NCBI GenBank assembly: GCA_963629395.1
Contig: CAVGIV010000013.1
Span: 1 to 47,694 of the forward strand
Direction: 5' to 3'
Length of the DNA stretch: 47,694 nt
Source: CAG-791 sp963629395
GTDB lineage: Bacteria; Bacillota; Clostridia; Lachnospirales; Lachnospiraceae
The first letter of the stretch is position 1. Every line of letters begins with the position of its first letter. A program made the translations under genes and the position numbers. This document shows, in pieces, positions 1-8,400 of the stretch. The notes below the pieces were generated by a model. The model searched no databases and was not told the DNA's origin. It worked only from the letters and a program-made list of their open reading frames with translations.

Positions 1-57
1 CTGACATGTAAGCAGCCATGTGACAGGTACTGAAAAAGGACAGAAAGAAACTCTATT

Positions 58-1815
58 ATGCTGAGAACAATGAAGAGAATCAACCAGCTTCTGGACCGTC
101 GGCAGAAGACGACGATGGTGCTGCTGGTATTTATCATGCTCATCGGAGCCGTTCTGGAGGCACTGGGCATCACACTGGTGCTGCCGGTGATGCAGGCGAT
201 TGTAGACCCTTCCGCCATTACGGAGAATCAATATCACATGGGAGATGTGTACCGCATCAGCGGTGCGGGCAGCGTGCAGCAGTTCGCGGTCCTGATGATG
301 GCAGCGATCATCGTTGTTTTCATCTGCAAGAATGTCTATCTCTTCCTGGAGCAAAAGCTCCTGTTGCGGTTTATCTACCGCAACCAGTTCGCCACCAGCA
401 ACCGCATGATGATCAACTTCATGAAGCGGCCGTATGAATACTATCTAAATGCCAACACTGCCGTCATTCAGCGCAACATAACCTCCGACATCAACAACGT
501 GTATGCACTGATTCTCAACATTCTGCAGATGACCTCGGAGGTGATTGTCTTTCTGATTCTGGTGGCGGTCCTTCTGGTGATGGACGCTGTGATGACCATG
601 TCGATCGCTGCTCTTTTGGTGGTGGTGCTCGTGGCGATCAAGCGCTTCTTAAAGCCGGTGATGCTCAAGGCCGGCAAGGAGAATCAGGACTATTATGCCG
701 GGCTGTATCAATGGATTTCCGAGTCGGTGGATGCGGTGAAGGAAATCAAGATTGCCGGCAGAGAGAATTATTTCATCAATGAGTATTCAAAGTGCGGCGA
801 CGGATATGTGAACGCCGTGCAGAAGTACACGCTGTTCAGCTCGACGCCAAGACTCCTGATCGAGTGCATCTTCATTACCGGCATTGTGCTGTACATCATG
901 GCGCAGGTGGTGAGCGGCGACGGGGATCTGACGGCACTGATTCCGCAGCTGGGCGCCTTTGCCGTGGCGGCGGCGCGCCTTCTGCCCTCGGCCAACCGCA
1001 TGAATACCTACATGACGAACATTTCCTACTTCCAGCCGTTCCTCGACAATGTCAGCGAGAACCTGCAGGAGGAAATTCATGACAGGAGCATTTCCTACCG
1101 GGTGGAGGATTATGATCCCAGCGAGACCGCTAAAAAGCTTCCGGTGACGACCTGCATCGAGCTTAAGGACATCGTTTATCATTACCCGAACTCGGATGTG
1201 AAGATTTTTGATCATGCTACGGTGGCGTTCCCGGTCGGCAAGTCCATCGGTATTGTGGGTGCCTCCGGCGGCGGCAAAACAACGCTCATCGACATCATGC
1301 TGGGGCTCCTTCGGCCTGCGTCCGGCCAGATCCTGGCGGATGGCGTGGACGTGCAGACCAATTACCGGGGGTGGCTGCGCAACATCGGCTACATCCCGCA
1401 GCAGATCTATATGCTGGACACCACGATCCGCAAGAATGTCGCCTTCGGCGTGCCGGATAAGGACATCGATGACGAGAAGGTGTGGCGGGCACTGAAGGAG
1501 GCGCAGCTTGATGAGCACGTGCGCTCACTTCCGGAGGGACTGGATACCGAGATCGGGCAGCACGGCATCCGGTTTTCGGGCGGACAGCGGCAGCGCATCG
1601 GCATTGCAAGGGCACTCTTTGAGGATCCGGAGGTTCTGGTTCTGGATGAGGCCACCTCGGCACTGGACAACGAGACAGAGGCTGCGATTATGGACAGCGT
1701 CAATCGTCTGCACGGCAAAAAGACATTGATTATTATTGCGCACCGGCTGGAAACCATCGAAAAGTGTGATATGGTTTATCGGGTGGAGCACCAGGGCGTT
1801 GTTCGGGAACGATGA
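58..1815 (+). CDS. ABC transporter, fused permease and ATPase (exporter type)
   Basis: This is a half-transporter of 585 residues: an N-terminal membrane domain (about residues 1-330, several hydrophobic helices) fused to a C-terminal ATPase (about 365-580). The Walker A motif GASGGGKTT has its lysine near residue 407. The signature FSGGQRQR and Walker B VLVLDEATSALD follow, with the H-loop IIIAHR near the C-terminus. The architecture is that of type IV (MsbA/PglK-like) exporters, which work as dimers in the cytoplasmic membrane. The substrate cannot be read from the sequence; lipid-linked glycans, lipids and peptides are all possible. The start at 58 follows AGGACAGAAAGAAA; an in-frame ATG at 70 is an alternative. 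The next gene begins 12 bases after the stop, so the two are probably cotranscribed. Only 57 bases of upstream sequence are visible. Confidence 0.93.
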   Translation: MLRTMKRINQLLDRRQKTTMVLLVFIMLIGAVLEALGITLVLPVMQAIVDPSAITENQYHMGDVYRISGAGSVQQFAVLMMAAIIVVFICKNVYLFLEQKLLLRFIYRNQFATSNRMMINFMKRPYEYYLNANTAVIQRNITSDINNVYALILNILQMTSEVIVFLILVAVLLVMDAVMTMSIAALLVVVLVAIKRFLKPVMLKAGKENQDYYAGLYQWISESVDAVKEIKIAGRENYFINEYSKCGDGYVNAVQKYTLFSSTPRLLIECIFITGIVLYIMAQVVSGDGDLTALIPQLGAFAVAAARLLPSANRMNTYMTNISYFQPFLDNVSENLQEEIHDRSISYRVEDYDPSETAKKLPVTTCIELKDIVYHYPNSDVKIFDHATVAFPVGKSIGIVGASGGGKTTLIDIMLGLLRPASGQILADGVDVQTNYRGWLRNIGYIPQQIYMLDTTIRKNVAFGVPDKDIDDEKVWRALKEAQLDEHVRSLPEGLDTEIGQHGIRFSGGQRQRIGIARALFEDPEVLVLDEATSALDNETEAAIMDSVNRLHGKKTLIIIAHRLETIEKCDMVYRVEHQGVVRER

Positions 1816-1827
1816 GATGAGGATGGA

Positions 1828-2466
1828 ATGAAGCGTATTTTTGTAGATCTGGAAATGCACCCGGTGACCGGGGACTTTCCAAAGGAAAAGGCCATCTTTC
1901 GGTTTGAGACCATGGAGATTGGCGCCGTGATGCTGGACGAGAAGGATGCGGAGATTGATTCCTTTTGCGAGTATGTCCACTTGATGTTCAGTGAGAGCGT
2001 GCAGCCGCGGTATACAGAGCTGACCGGGATTACGACGCAGATGCTGCAGGACGCAGATCCATTTCCGGCTGTGCTGGAACGTTTTCTGGCCTGGTGCGGC
2101 ACGGATTATATGATGTATTCCTGGAGCAAGGCGGATCTGGCGCAGATCAAGGGAGAGTGCCGCCAGAAGGGGATTCCGTCATCACCGGAGCTGATCTATC
2201 TGCTGCGGAACTGGTCGGACTTTCAGAAGGAGTTCAGCAAGCTCATCGGCTTTCATCATGCGGTGAATCTGCAGGATGCGGTGAGCCTGGGCGGTCTGGA
2301 GTTTGACGGGCGGGCCCATGACGGACTGGTGGATGCGCGCAATACGGCGAATCTGTTCCGGCAGACGAGGGACGAGAAGATGTTCCGCAAGCTCAAGAGC
2401 CTGATCAGCGAAAAGGAGGAGCCGCTGACCTTCACCATGGGAGAGGTGTTTAATTTCAAGGTATAG
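1828..2466 (+). CDS. DEDDh 3'-5' exonuclease family protein
   Basis: The 212-residue protein carries the three exonuclease motifs of the DnaQ-like RNase H superfamily. Exo I is FVDLEMHP at residues 5-12 (Asp and Glu ligands). Exo II is MYSWSKADLAQI with its Asp. Exo III is AHDGLVDARNTA with the His and Asp of the DEDDh subtype. It probably degrades single-stranded DNA or RNA ends using two metal ions. It resembles stand-alone KapD/ERI-1-like exonucleases rather than the polymerase III epsilon subunit, since no polymerase-binding tail is visible. It starts 12 bases after the ABC exporter. The nucleic-acid substrate is unknown. Confidence 0.85.
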   Translation: MKRIFVDLEMHPVTGDFPKEKAIFRFETMEIGAVMLDEKDAEIDSFCEYVHLMFSESVQPRYTELTGITTQMLQDADPFPAVLERFLAWCGTDYMMYSWSKADLAQIKGECRQKGIPSSPELIYLLRNWSDFQKEFSKLIGFHHAVNLQDAVSLGGLEFDGRAHDGLVDARNTANLFRQTRDEKMFRKLKSLISEKEEPLTFTMGEVFNFKV

Positions 2467-2483
2467 CTGTTCAGGACCTGCCG

Positions 2484-2513
2484 CATCGAGGTTTTCTGAA
2501 GGAAATTCGAGAT
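2484..2513 (+). repeat. Short dispersed palindrome, family A, copy 1
   Basis: An imperfect palindrome: left arm CATCGAGGTTTTC, loop TGAA, right arm GGAAATTCGAGATG. It lies 17 bases after the exonuclease stop codon and before mscL. Close relatives occur at 9285-9314 (same orientation), 17044-17076 and 43146-43176 (opposite orientation). The flanking CCTGCCG matches the GGCCAG-type flank of the other copies only in part. No T-tract follows, so it is not a standard terminator. REP-like behaviour is inferred. Confidence 0.8.
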
Positions 2514-2561
2514 GGGGGCTGAATGGCAACGATATTGCAAAGCCATAAGGAGGACTGTGAC

Positions 2562-3008
2562 ATGAAGAAATTTTTTGAAGAGTTCAAGGAGTTTATCAGC
2601 AGAGGAAATGTACTGGATATGGCCGTCGGTGTCATCATCGGTGCTGCCTTCAAATCCATCGTGGATTCTCTGGTGTCAGACATCATCAGCCCGCTTCTGG
2701 GTCTGTTCGGATCGCACAACTTAGACGCCATGAAGCTGGTAATCAAGCAGGGCGCAACGGAGGATGCCACGGTATCACTGAACTACGGCAACTTCCTGTC
2801 CTCCGTGATCAACTTCGTCATCATGGCCTTGATTCTCTTCTGCATCGTGAAGGGCTTTAACAGCTTCCATTCCAGAATGGAGGCTCTGCAGGGCAAGGAC
2901 AAGGAAGAGCCAGCAAAGCCTGCTGTGAAGATCTGCCCCTACTGCCGGAGCGAGATCGCAGCCGAGGCCACCAGATGCCCGCACTGCACATCTCAGCTGG
3001 AGAAGTGA
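2562..3008 (+). CDS. mscL: Large-conductance mechanosensitive channel MscL with C-terminal zinc ribbon
   Basis: The protein opens under membrane tension and releases solutes during osmotic downshock. I chose the ATG at 2562 because a perfect AAGGAGG lies at 2547-2553; an ATG at 2523 would add 13 unrelated residues. The N-terminus MKKFFEEFKEFISRGNVLDM is the classic MscL amphipathic helix. TM1 begins AVGVIIGAAFKSIVDSL and TM2 spans SVINFVIMALILFCIV. After TM2 and a charged linker, the last 30 residues carry two Cys pairs (CPYC and CPHC), a rubredoxin-like zinc ribbon that the E. coli channel lacks. At 148 residues it is only slightly longer than classical MscL, so the ribbon largely replaces the usual C-terminal helix bundle. 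Confidence 0.96.
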   Translation: MKKFFEEFKEFISRGNVLDMAVGVIIGAAFKSIVDSLVSDIISPLLGLFGSHNLDAMKLVIKQGATEDATVSLNYGNFLSSVINFVIMALILFCIVKGFNSFHSRMEALQGKDKEEPAKPAVKICPYCRSEIAAEATRCPHCTSQLEK

Positions 3009-3030
3009 CAGCCAACCTGTGAACGATGTT

Positions 3031-3076
3031 GTCAGGCGACCACGCATAGCCTTCTGCGTGGTCGCCTGACTTCTTT
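3031..3076 (+). terminator. Hairpin after mscL, probable terminator
   Basis: A perfect 16-bp stem (GTCAGGCGACCACGCA at 3031-3046 pairing with 3055-3070) with an 8-base loop, followed by TTCTTT. It lies 22 bases after the mscL stop. The T-run is interrupted, so termination may be partial. The next start codon is only 21 bases beyond the T-run, which leaves no room for a normal promoter. Confidence 0.75.
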
Positions 3077-3097
3077 AAGGATCACCGGAGGGGAGGT

Positions 3098-3841
3098 ATG
3101 AATCGAATGTACCGCGTAGTTATCGTCGATGATGAGAAAACCATATCGGAGGGCATTGCGTCCTTATTCCCGTGGAGCAGCATCGGGTTTGAAGCGGTTT
3201 CCTACACAGATCCCCGCGTGGCGCTTGCCGATATCGAGAGAAACGGCTGCGATGTGGTACTGTCCGACATTGAGATGCCGGGCATGAGCGGCATTGAGCT
3301 GTGTCAGAAGCTGCAGGGCAGAGACATCATTGTCGTGTTCCTCTCGAGTCACCAGAATTATGATTATTTTCGCAGTGCCATCCGCTACAGTGTGGAGGAC
3401 TACCTTTTAAAGCCGATCAGCAGTGATGACATTATGGAGTGCTTCGGCAAAATAAAAGCCAAGCTCGATGCCAGGCATCCCGCCGCGGAGGAGGAGACGC
3501 ACACCTCCGGGTACTATGAATCCATCCGGAAGATTGTCGTTGCGTACCTGGAGGAGAATTACCAGAATGCGAGGCTGGAGGAGGCCGCGCACCGCGCGAA
3601 TCTAAGCTCTGCCTACCTCTCCAGCCTGCTCAAGGACAAGCTCGGCTGCGGCTTTTCGGAGCTGTTGACGAAAATCCGCATGGAAAAGGCGGCGAAGATG
3701 CTGGGAGATGTGCAGTATAAGGCCTACGACATTGCCTATTATGTCGGATACGATAATCCCAAGAGCTTCTCGCGGGCCTTTAAAAACTACTACGGCTGCT
3801 CGCCCATGGAATATCGGCAGCGCGGCGGGAAGGAGAGCTGA
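3098..3841 (+). CDS. Response regulator, YesN type (receiver plus AraC-family DNA-binding domain)
   Basis: The 247-residue protein has an N-terminal receiver domain (about 5-125). It shows the acidic pair at Asp11-Asp12, the phospho-acceptor Asp57 in LSDIEMPG, and the conserved Lys in LLKPIS. The C-terminal 100 residues are two AraC/XylS helix-turn-helix motifs, ending in the signature AYYVGYDNPKSFSRAFKNYY. Such regulators usually activate adjacent sugar uptake genes. The ATG at 3098 follows GGAGGGGAGG. Its stop codon overlaps the start of the kinase gene, so the pair is translationally coupled. The likely target is the CUT1 sugar transporter downstream, by context only. Confidence 0.93.
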   Translation: MNRMYRVVIVDDEKTISEGIASLFPWSSIGFEAVSYTDPRVALADIERNGCDVVLSDIEMPGMSGIELCQKLQGRDIIVVFLSSHQNYDYFRSAIRYSVEDYLLKPISSDDIMECFGKIKAKLDARHPAAEEETHTSGYYESIRKIVVAYLEENYQNARLEEAAHRANLSSAYLSSLLKDKLGCGFSELLTKIRMEKAAKMLGDVQYKAYDIAYYVGYDNPKSFSRAFKNYYGCSPMEYRQRGGKES

Positions 3842-5589
3842 TGCAGCGGCGCAAGTACTTTTTTCGCCGGTTCCGGCAATATCTGCTGCTCTTCCTCTTG
3901 CCGGTGACGGTGGTCATTATCATTTCCTTTCTGATCTCTGTTTCACAGCTGTCCGGAAACCAGAAAAGAGCAGGGCGGGATCTTGTCAATGCGGTGAATA
4001 CCGATGTCGAGCTTTCGCTGAATAACATTTCGCAGCAGAACGTCCAGTTCGCCAACAACGCCTATATGGTGCTGTCCTTAAAGCGCATTCTGGAAAAGGG
4101 CGACTACCTTTCCTACGCCGATTCCATCAACATTCGCAGCATCAACGCGACGCTCAAGAGTACGATCATCACCTATCCCTATGTGGACAGCATTTATCTC
4201 TACATGGACGGGTATGATTACTACTACACCTCGGATGAGCGCATCGCACGGCTGACACAGAAGGAGGAATGGTATCAGTATTACGAGAAAATGGGAGGGC
4301 AGGACACGGAGATCTGGGTGCTGCCCGGTGACAGAGACCGGGACGGAGCAGCCAGAAAGCTGACCGTCATGCAGAAGATGCCGTTCTTCGGCGGCGTCGT
4401 TGTCATGAGAATCAATCTCACAGATTTCCGGAATCTTCTCTCCAATGCACTGCAGCAGGAGGATACGTCGGTTGTCTTTATCAATATGGACAACGAGATT
4501 CTCTTCTGCTGGGGGGATGAGACCGACGCATCGGCGCTTTCTGGTTCGGCGCTGCCGGGAGACGGCAAGGCGGGAGTCTGGCAAATGGTGGGAGACCACC
4601 TGTATCTGCTGCAGCAAAGCGATAATGAATCCTTCGGGGTTCGGATTGTCGCCATGACGCCGGTCAGAAGCGTCTTCGCCCAGGCCATGCAGTACCTTCC
4701 CTCCTGGGGACTGATGCTGGCAGCCGGCATCGCGGCAGCGCTTTTGGCAACGTATGTGACGACCAGCCGTAATTTTGGCTACATTGAGCACATCATATCC
4801 GTGCTGGGGGATGCGGAACGGGGCGATTACAGCCGGCTCCGGGCCCAGCACAAAACCGAGGATGAATACGATACCATTCTGAACAACATCATCCGGCTGC
4901 ATCTGGAGACCGAGCGCCTAAGCTCTGAGCTCGAGCAGAAAAAGCACCAGCAGGAGGTGGTCTCCCTGACGGCGCTCCAGGCCCAGATTAATCCGCACTT
5001 TATGTTCAATACCCTGCAGATGATCCAGTTCAAGGCGGCCGCCGGAGCCGGGCAGGCCGGGGACGTTGTCCGCATGACAGAGGCCCTTTCGGATATCCTC
5101 CGGTACGCGCTTTCGGATCCGCTCCAGCCCATTACGCTCCGGGAGGAGATCGAATATCTGAAAAAATACGTCTCCATCCAGCACATGCGGTTCGGACAGC
5201 AGTTTATCCTGTACTACGAGGTGGAGGAGGAGCAGCTCGAGCTGCCGGTGTTCCGGCTGATGCTGCAGCCGATCATCGAGAACAGCATCCTGCACGGCAT
5301 CCGGGACAAGGGAGAGACGGGGTACATCAAGCTGACCGTATTCCAGAGGAACGATGTGGTGCGGTTCCGCGTGTTCGACACCGGTGTCGGCATGAGTCCG
5401 GAGCGATTGGAGCAGCTGCGGCGCAGCATCAATACCTTTGATGTGCACAGCATCGGGCTTTCCAATGTCAACAGCCGCCTGAAGCTCTACTTTGGCGAGG
5501 AGGCGGGCCTCCGGATTCGAAGCGTGCAGGGACGCGGCACCATTGTGGAATTCCAGATGAAGCTGTCCCAGATTGAGAAATACAGATAG
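3841..5589 (+). CDS. Sensor histidine kinase, YesM type
   Basis: A 582-residue membrane kinase. TM1 lies at about residues 15-33, followed by an extracellular sensor region (about 36-275) that looks like a Cache-type domain. A second TM (about 283-303, LMLAAGIAAALLATYVT) leads into a HAMP-like linker. The His-kinase domain has the LytS/YesM H-box QINPHFMFNTL with His386, the N-box ENSILHGI, and the G-box DTGVGM, ending in GLSNVNSRLKLYFG. It phosphorylates the regulator encoded immediately upstream, with which it overlaps (TGATG). The ligand is probably a sugar or sugar-loaded binding protein, inferred from the transporter that follows. Confidence 0.94.
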   Translation: MQRRKYFFRRFRQYLLLFLLPVTVVIIISFLISVSQLSGNQKRAGRDLVNAVNTDVELSLNNISQQNVQFANNAYMVLSLKRILEKGDYLSYADSINIRSINATLKSTIITYPYVDSIYLYMDGYDYYYTSDERIARLTQKEEWYQYYEKMGGQDTEIWVLPGDRDRDGAARKLTVMQKMPFFGGVVVMRINLTDFRNLLSNALQQEDTSVVFINMDNEILFCWGDETDASALSGSALPGDGKAGVWQMVGDHLYLLQQSDNESFGVRIVAMTPVRSVFAQAMQYLPSWGLMLAAGIAAALLATYVTTSRNFGYIEHIISVLGDAERGDYSRLRAQHKTEDEYDTILNNIIRLHLETERLSSELEQKKHQQEVVSLTALQAQINPHFMFNTLQMIQFKAAAGAGQAGDVVRMTEALSDILRYALSDPLQPITLREEIEYLKKYVSIQHMRFGQQFILYYEVEEEQLELPVFRLMLQPIIENSILHGIRDKGETGYIKLTVFQRNDVVRFRVFDTGVGMSPERLEQLRRSINTFDVHSIGLSNVNSRLKLYFGEEAGLRIRSVQGRGTIVEFQMKLSQIEKYR

Positions 5590-5678
5590 GGTAATTGTTG
5601 CTGTAAAAGAAGTTACCAATTCTGAAAATCTGCAACCAGGCGGAAAAACTTCAGAAGAAAAGTGACCAAATGAAAAAA

Positions 5679-5704
5679 GGGCCTCCTGCCGCGGCAGGGG
5701 GCCC
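5679..5704. terminator. GC-rich hairpin between kinase and sugar-binding protein genes
   Basis: GGGC..CCTGCC pairs with GGCAGG..GCCC around a 2-base loop. On the plus strand it is preceded by six A and followed by TCGCTGAT, so it has a U-run only when read on the minus strand. It may be a weak terminator or an mRNA-processing hairpin ahead of the binding-protein gene. No promoter is obvious in 5590-5766. Confidence 0.4.
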
Positions 5705-5766
5705 TCGCTGATAATAAGGACAGTTCATATGAGAGCCCGGAATCGGGCAACAGGAGGGAATAATCT

Positions 5767-7143
5767 ATGAAAAAGAAGACAATTGCCGTTCTTCTGACGG
5801 CAGCGATGGCAGCAGGTATGCTGGCAGGATGCGGATCCTCTTCGGATACATCCTCTGCAGCGGATACCACAGCAGCTTCGACTGAGAGCAGCGAGGCAGA
5901 GACGGAGGCAGCCGCAGACACGACGGCTTCTGCTTCCTCCGGAGATTCTGTAACGCTTCGCTTCGCATGGTGGGGCGGCGATGAGAGAAATGAAGCAACG
6001 CAGGCTGTGATCGATCAGTTTGAGGCAGATCACCCCGGCGTTACGATTGAAGGCGAGCCCGGCTCCAACGACGGCTATCATGACAAGCTGGCAACGCAGC
6101 TGGCTTCCGGTACAGCACCGGACATCGTTCAGATCGATCCGGAGACCATGCCGACCTTCGTAGATGCCGGCGACTACTTCGTTGACCTGAGCACCACCAG
6201 CATTGATATGTCGACCTTTGATGCAGATTACATCAGCAAGCAGATCAATGGTAATTATGACGGCAAGCAGCTCGGCCTTCCTACCGGTATTGCTGGACCT
6301 GCCATTCTGGTAAATAAGACTCTGGCTGATCAGCTGGGTGTTGATCTTACCAAGGAAGGCATCACCTGGGAGGATTGGATTGAGGCCGGCAAGACTGTAC
6401 ACGAGAAGGATGCAGAAGCGTATCTTCTCTGCGCCAACAAGGAGTACATCACCAACCTCGTTGTGTTCCCTCTGGCCAAGCAGTACGGCGGCGCTCTCTT
6501 CGACAGCGACGGCAAGCTCCTTGTGACCGAGGATACGATGACCAAGGTCTTCACCTATGTGAAGGAGCTGTATGACAACAACGTAGTTGCTCCGGCTTCC
6601 TACCAGGCCTCCTACATCGGTGACGATGTACAGGCGGATGCGAACTGGATCGCAGGCAAATATGTGGCAGCTCCCTGCTACATTTCCACAATGGATGTTA
6701 TGGTAGCAGCAAACTCCAGTGCAGAGTACGTAGCAGGAACTCTTCCGGTTCTGGCAGATGCCAAGGACGGCGGCTTTGCCTCCAACACACCGCAGCTGCT
6801 GGCGATCACAAACTCCTGCACCAACCCTGACATTGCAGCTGAGTTCCTCAACTACTTCTTTAACGATGCTACGGCTCAGGAGACTCTTGGAGCAACCAGA
6901 TCCGTTCCTCCGACCGAGAGCGCCCGCAAGATCTGTGAAGAAGACGGAAAGCTCAGCGAGGTGGTTACCGCTGCGACTGATATCGCTGTAGCGGTAGGCG
7001 GAACACCCAATGACAAGGTGTCCTCCTCTGCAGAGGCTAAGACCATCCTTTTTGATGCAGTCGAGGCGGTTGGCTACGGCCAGATGTCTCCGGAGGATGC
7101 AGCAGCAACCGTTATTGATGAGTTCAGCGCACTGCAGAAGTAA
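5767..7143 (+). CDS. Carbohydrate ABC transporter substrate-binding lipoprotein (CUT1 family)
   Basis: A 458-residue protein with a lipoprotein signal peptide: KKK n-region, hydrophobic core AVLLTAAMAAGMLAG, and lipobox LAGC with Cys at residue 22. A Ser/Thr/Ala/Glu-rich linker (about 23-60) follows. The mature domain starts VTLRFAWWGGDERNEATQAV, typical of COG1653 (UgpB/MalE-like) proteins. It captures an oligosaccharide outside the cell for the two permeases encoded next. AGGAGGG lies 7 bases before the ATG at 5767. No ATPase gene accompanies the system; in Firmicutes a shared MsmX/MsmK-type ATPase often serves several CUT1 transporters. The exact sugar is unknown. Confidence 0.93.
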   Translation: MKKKTIAVLLTAAMAAGMLAGCGSSSDTSSAADTTAASTESSEAETEAAADTTASASSGDSVTLRFAWWGGDERNEATQAVIDQFEADHPGVTIEGEPGSNDGYHDKLATQLASGTAPDIVQIDPETMPTFVDAGDYFVDLSTTSIDMSTFDADYISKQINGNYDGKQLGLPTGIAGPAILVNKTLADQLGVDLTKEGITWEDWIEAGKTVHEKDAEAYLLCANKEYITNLVVFPLAKQYGGALFDSDGKLLVTEDTMTKVFTYVKELYDNNVVAPASYQASYIGDDVQADANWIAGKYVAAPCYISTMDVMVAANSSAEYVAGTLPVLADAKDGGFASNTPQLLAITNSCTNPDIAAEFLNYFFNDATAQETLGATRSVPPTESARKICEEDGKLSEVVTAATDIAVAVGGTPNDKVSSSAEAKTILFDAVEAVGYGQMSPEDAAATVIDEFSALQK

Positions 7144-7176
7144 GCTGTATAGAACTGATACGACGATATACGACAC

Positions 7177-7212
7177 AAGGGTCCCCGGCGGGAAACCGCA
7201 GGGGACCTTTTA
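7177..7212 (+). terminator. Intercistronic hairpin after the binding-protein gene
   Basis: AAGGGTCCCC (7177-7186) pairs with GGGGACCTTT (7201-7210), with one bulged G and an inner GCGG/CCGC step; a short T-run ends at 7211. It lies between binding-protein and permease genes, where partial terminators or 3'-stabilising hairpins commonly set a high binding-protein to permease ratio. Confidence 0.65.
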
Positions 7213-7229
7213 AGAAAGGACGGGATCCT

Positions 7230-8138
7230 ATGGCGGGCACGAAACGTGTTGCGGCAAAGCCGCATTATTCCAAGCGGGATTATAAGGGACTGCTTTATCT
7301 GCTCCCCTGGCTTCTGGGCTTTGCAATTTTGCAGCTCTATCCATTTGTAACCTCATTTATTTATTCCTTCAACGATTACACCGTGGGAGGCACCATGAAA
7401 TTCGTGGGACTTGCGAATTACGTGGAGCTTTTGACACATGACAGAGATTTCTGGAATTCCCTGAAGGTTACGATTCTGTTCGCCCTGTACACGGTCCCGG
7501 GCAAAGTAATCCTCGCACTCTTGGTGGCAATGTTCCTGAACCGGAATATCCGGGGCATCAACCTGATCCGCACGCTGTACTACATTCCTTCTTTGTTCGG
7601 AGGATCGGTGGCCATCGCACTTCTGTGGCGGCTGATGTTCATGGACAACGGCGTATTCAACACGATGCTGACCAAGCTGGGGCTTCCGAATGTTTCCTTC
7701 CTCGGTGACATCAAGATGGCACTTCCTACGATCTGCATGCTGGAGGTATGGCAGTTCGGATCCTCCATGGTTATGCTCCTGGCAGCGCTCAAGAATGTTC
7801 CGAAGGAGCTCTATGAGGCGGCAGAGATTGACGGCAGCGGAAAGTTCTCCAGATTTTGGCACATCACCATTCCGCAGATTTCGCCGGTGCTGTTCTTCTC
7901 TCTTTTGAATCAGACCATCCAGGAGCTGCAGAACTTCACCTCTCCCTATACGATTACCGGCGGCGGTCCTTTAAAGTCCACCAATGTGCTGGGAATCATG
8001 CTGTACAAGGAAGGATTTGGCTACTTTAAGATGGGCTATGCCAGCGCGATTTCCTGGATCGAGTTCGCGATCATCCTGGCATTTACACTGTTTTTGTTCG
8101 GCACATCCAAATTCTGGGTACATTACGCAGATGAGTGA
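7230..8138 (+). CDS. Sugar ABC transporter permease, MalF/UgpA-like
   Basis: A 302-residue inner-membrane permease with about six helices, starting with LYLLPWLLGFAILQLYPFVT and ending near the C-terminus. The cytoplasmic EAA loop ELYEAAEIDGSGKFSRFWHI, which contacts the ATPase, is intact. It forms the translocation channel with the second permease at 8401-9264. The ATG at 7230 is preceded by AGAAAGGACGGGA. The gene's stop codon lies inside the first copy of a three-hairpin repeat that fills the gap to the next permease gene. Confidence 0.93.
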   Translation: MAGTKRVAAKPHYSKRDYKGLLYLLPWLLGFAILQLYPFVTSFIYSFNDYTVGGTMKFVGLANYVELLTHDRDFWNSLKVTILFALYTVPGKVILALLVAMFLNRNIRGINLIRTLYYIPSLFGGSVAIALLWRLMFMDNGVFNTMLTKLGLPNVSFLGDIKMALPTICMLEVWQFGSSMVMLLAALKNVPKELYEAAEIDGSGKFSRFWHITIPQISPVLFFSLLNQTIQELQNFTSPYTITGGGPLKSTNVLGIMLYKEGFGYFKMGYASAISWIEFAIILAFTLFLFGTSKFWVHYADE

Positions 8139-8386
8139 CACTCGAAAGCGTCTGATGACGCTTTCTCCTGTCTTGGAGTGAGCTCCCTGTGGGAGCTGCA
8201 CTCCCACTGCGGAGAAACCGCCTGCGCGGATTTCTCCTTGTGACACTCGGAAACGTCTGATGACGTTTCCTCCTATACAGAGTGGATGCCTGCGGCATCA
8301 CACTCTCGCTGCGGAGAAACCGCCTGCGCGGATTTCTCCTTGCGGACACTCGGAAGCGCTGATGACGCAGTTTCCTGTATAGAGTG
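8135..8386 (+). repeat. Three-hairpin intergenic element: two full copies and one truncated copy in tandem
   Basis: The copies are 8135-8239, 8240-8341 and 8342-8386 (truncated). Each begins GACACTCG and holds three hairpins. H1 is GAAAGCGTC/GACGCTTTC in copy 1 and GGAAACGTC/GACGTTTCC in copy 2, both with loop TGAT. H2 has a lower stem GGAGTG/CACTCC or AGAGTG/CACTCT and a variable upper stem. H3 is GGAGAAA..CCGC/GCGG..TTTCTCC with loop CTGC. Stem bases change in pairs between copies while loops stay constant. A relative sits at 44500-44630 between trpB and trpA. Copy 3 ends just before the ribosome site of the next permease gene. I do not recognise it as a named family. Confidence 0.85.
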
Positions 8387-8400
8387 AAGAGGTGAATTCT

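Noticed and set aside
787..1518. A 243-residue minus-strand frame within the ABC exporter gene
   Set aside because: No ribosome site or family features; antisense shadow of a well-supported gene.
5725..7176. A 483-residue open frame on the minus strand opposite the sugar-binding lipoprotein gene
   Set aside because: It is antisense to a gene with a clear signal peptide and family motifs, has no ribosome site, and its composition (Cys/Arg-rich stretches) is that of a shadow frame.
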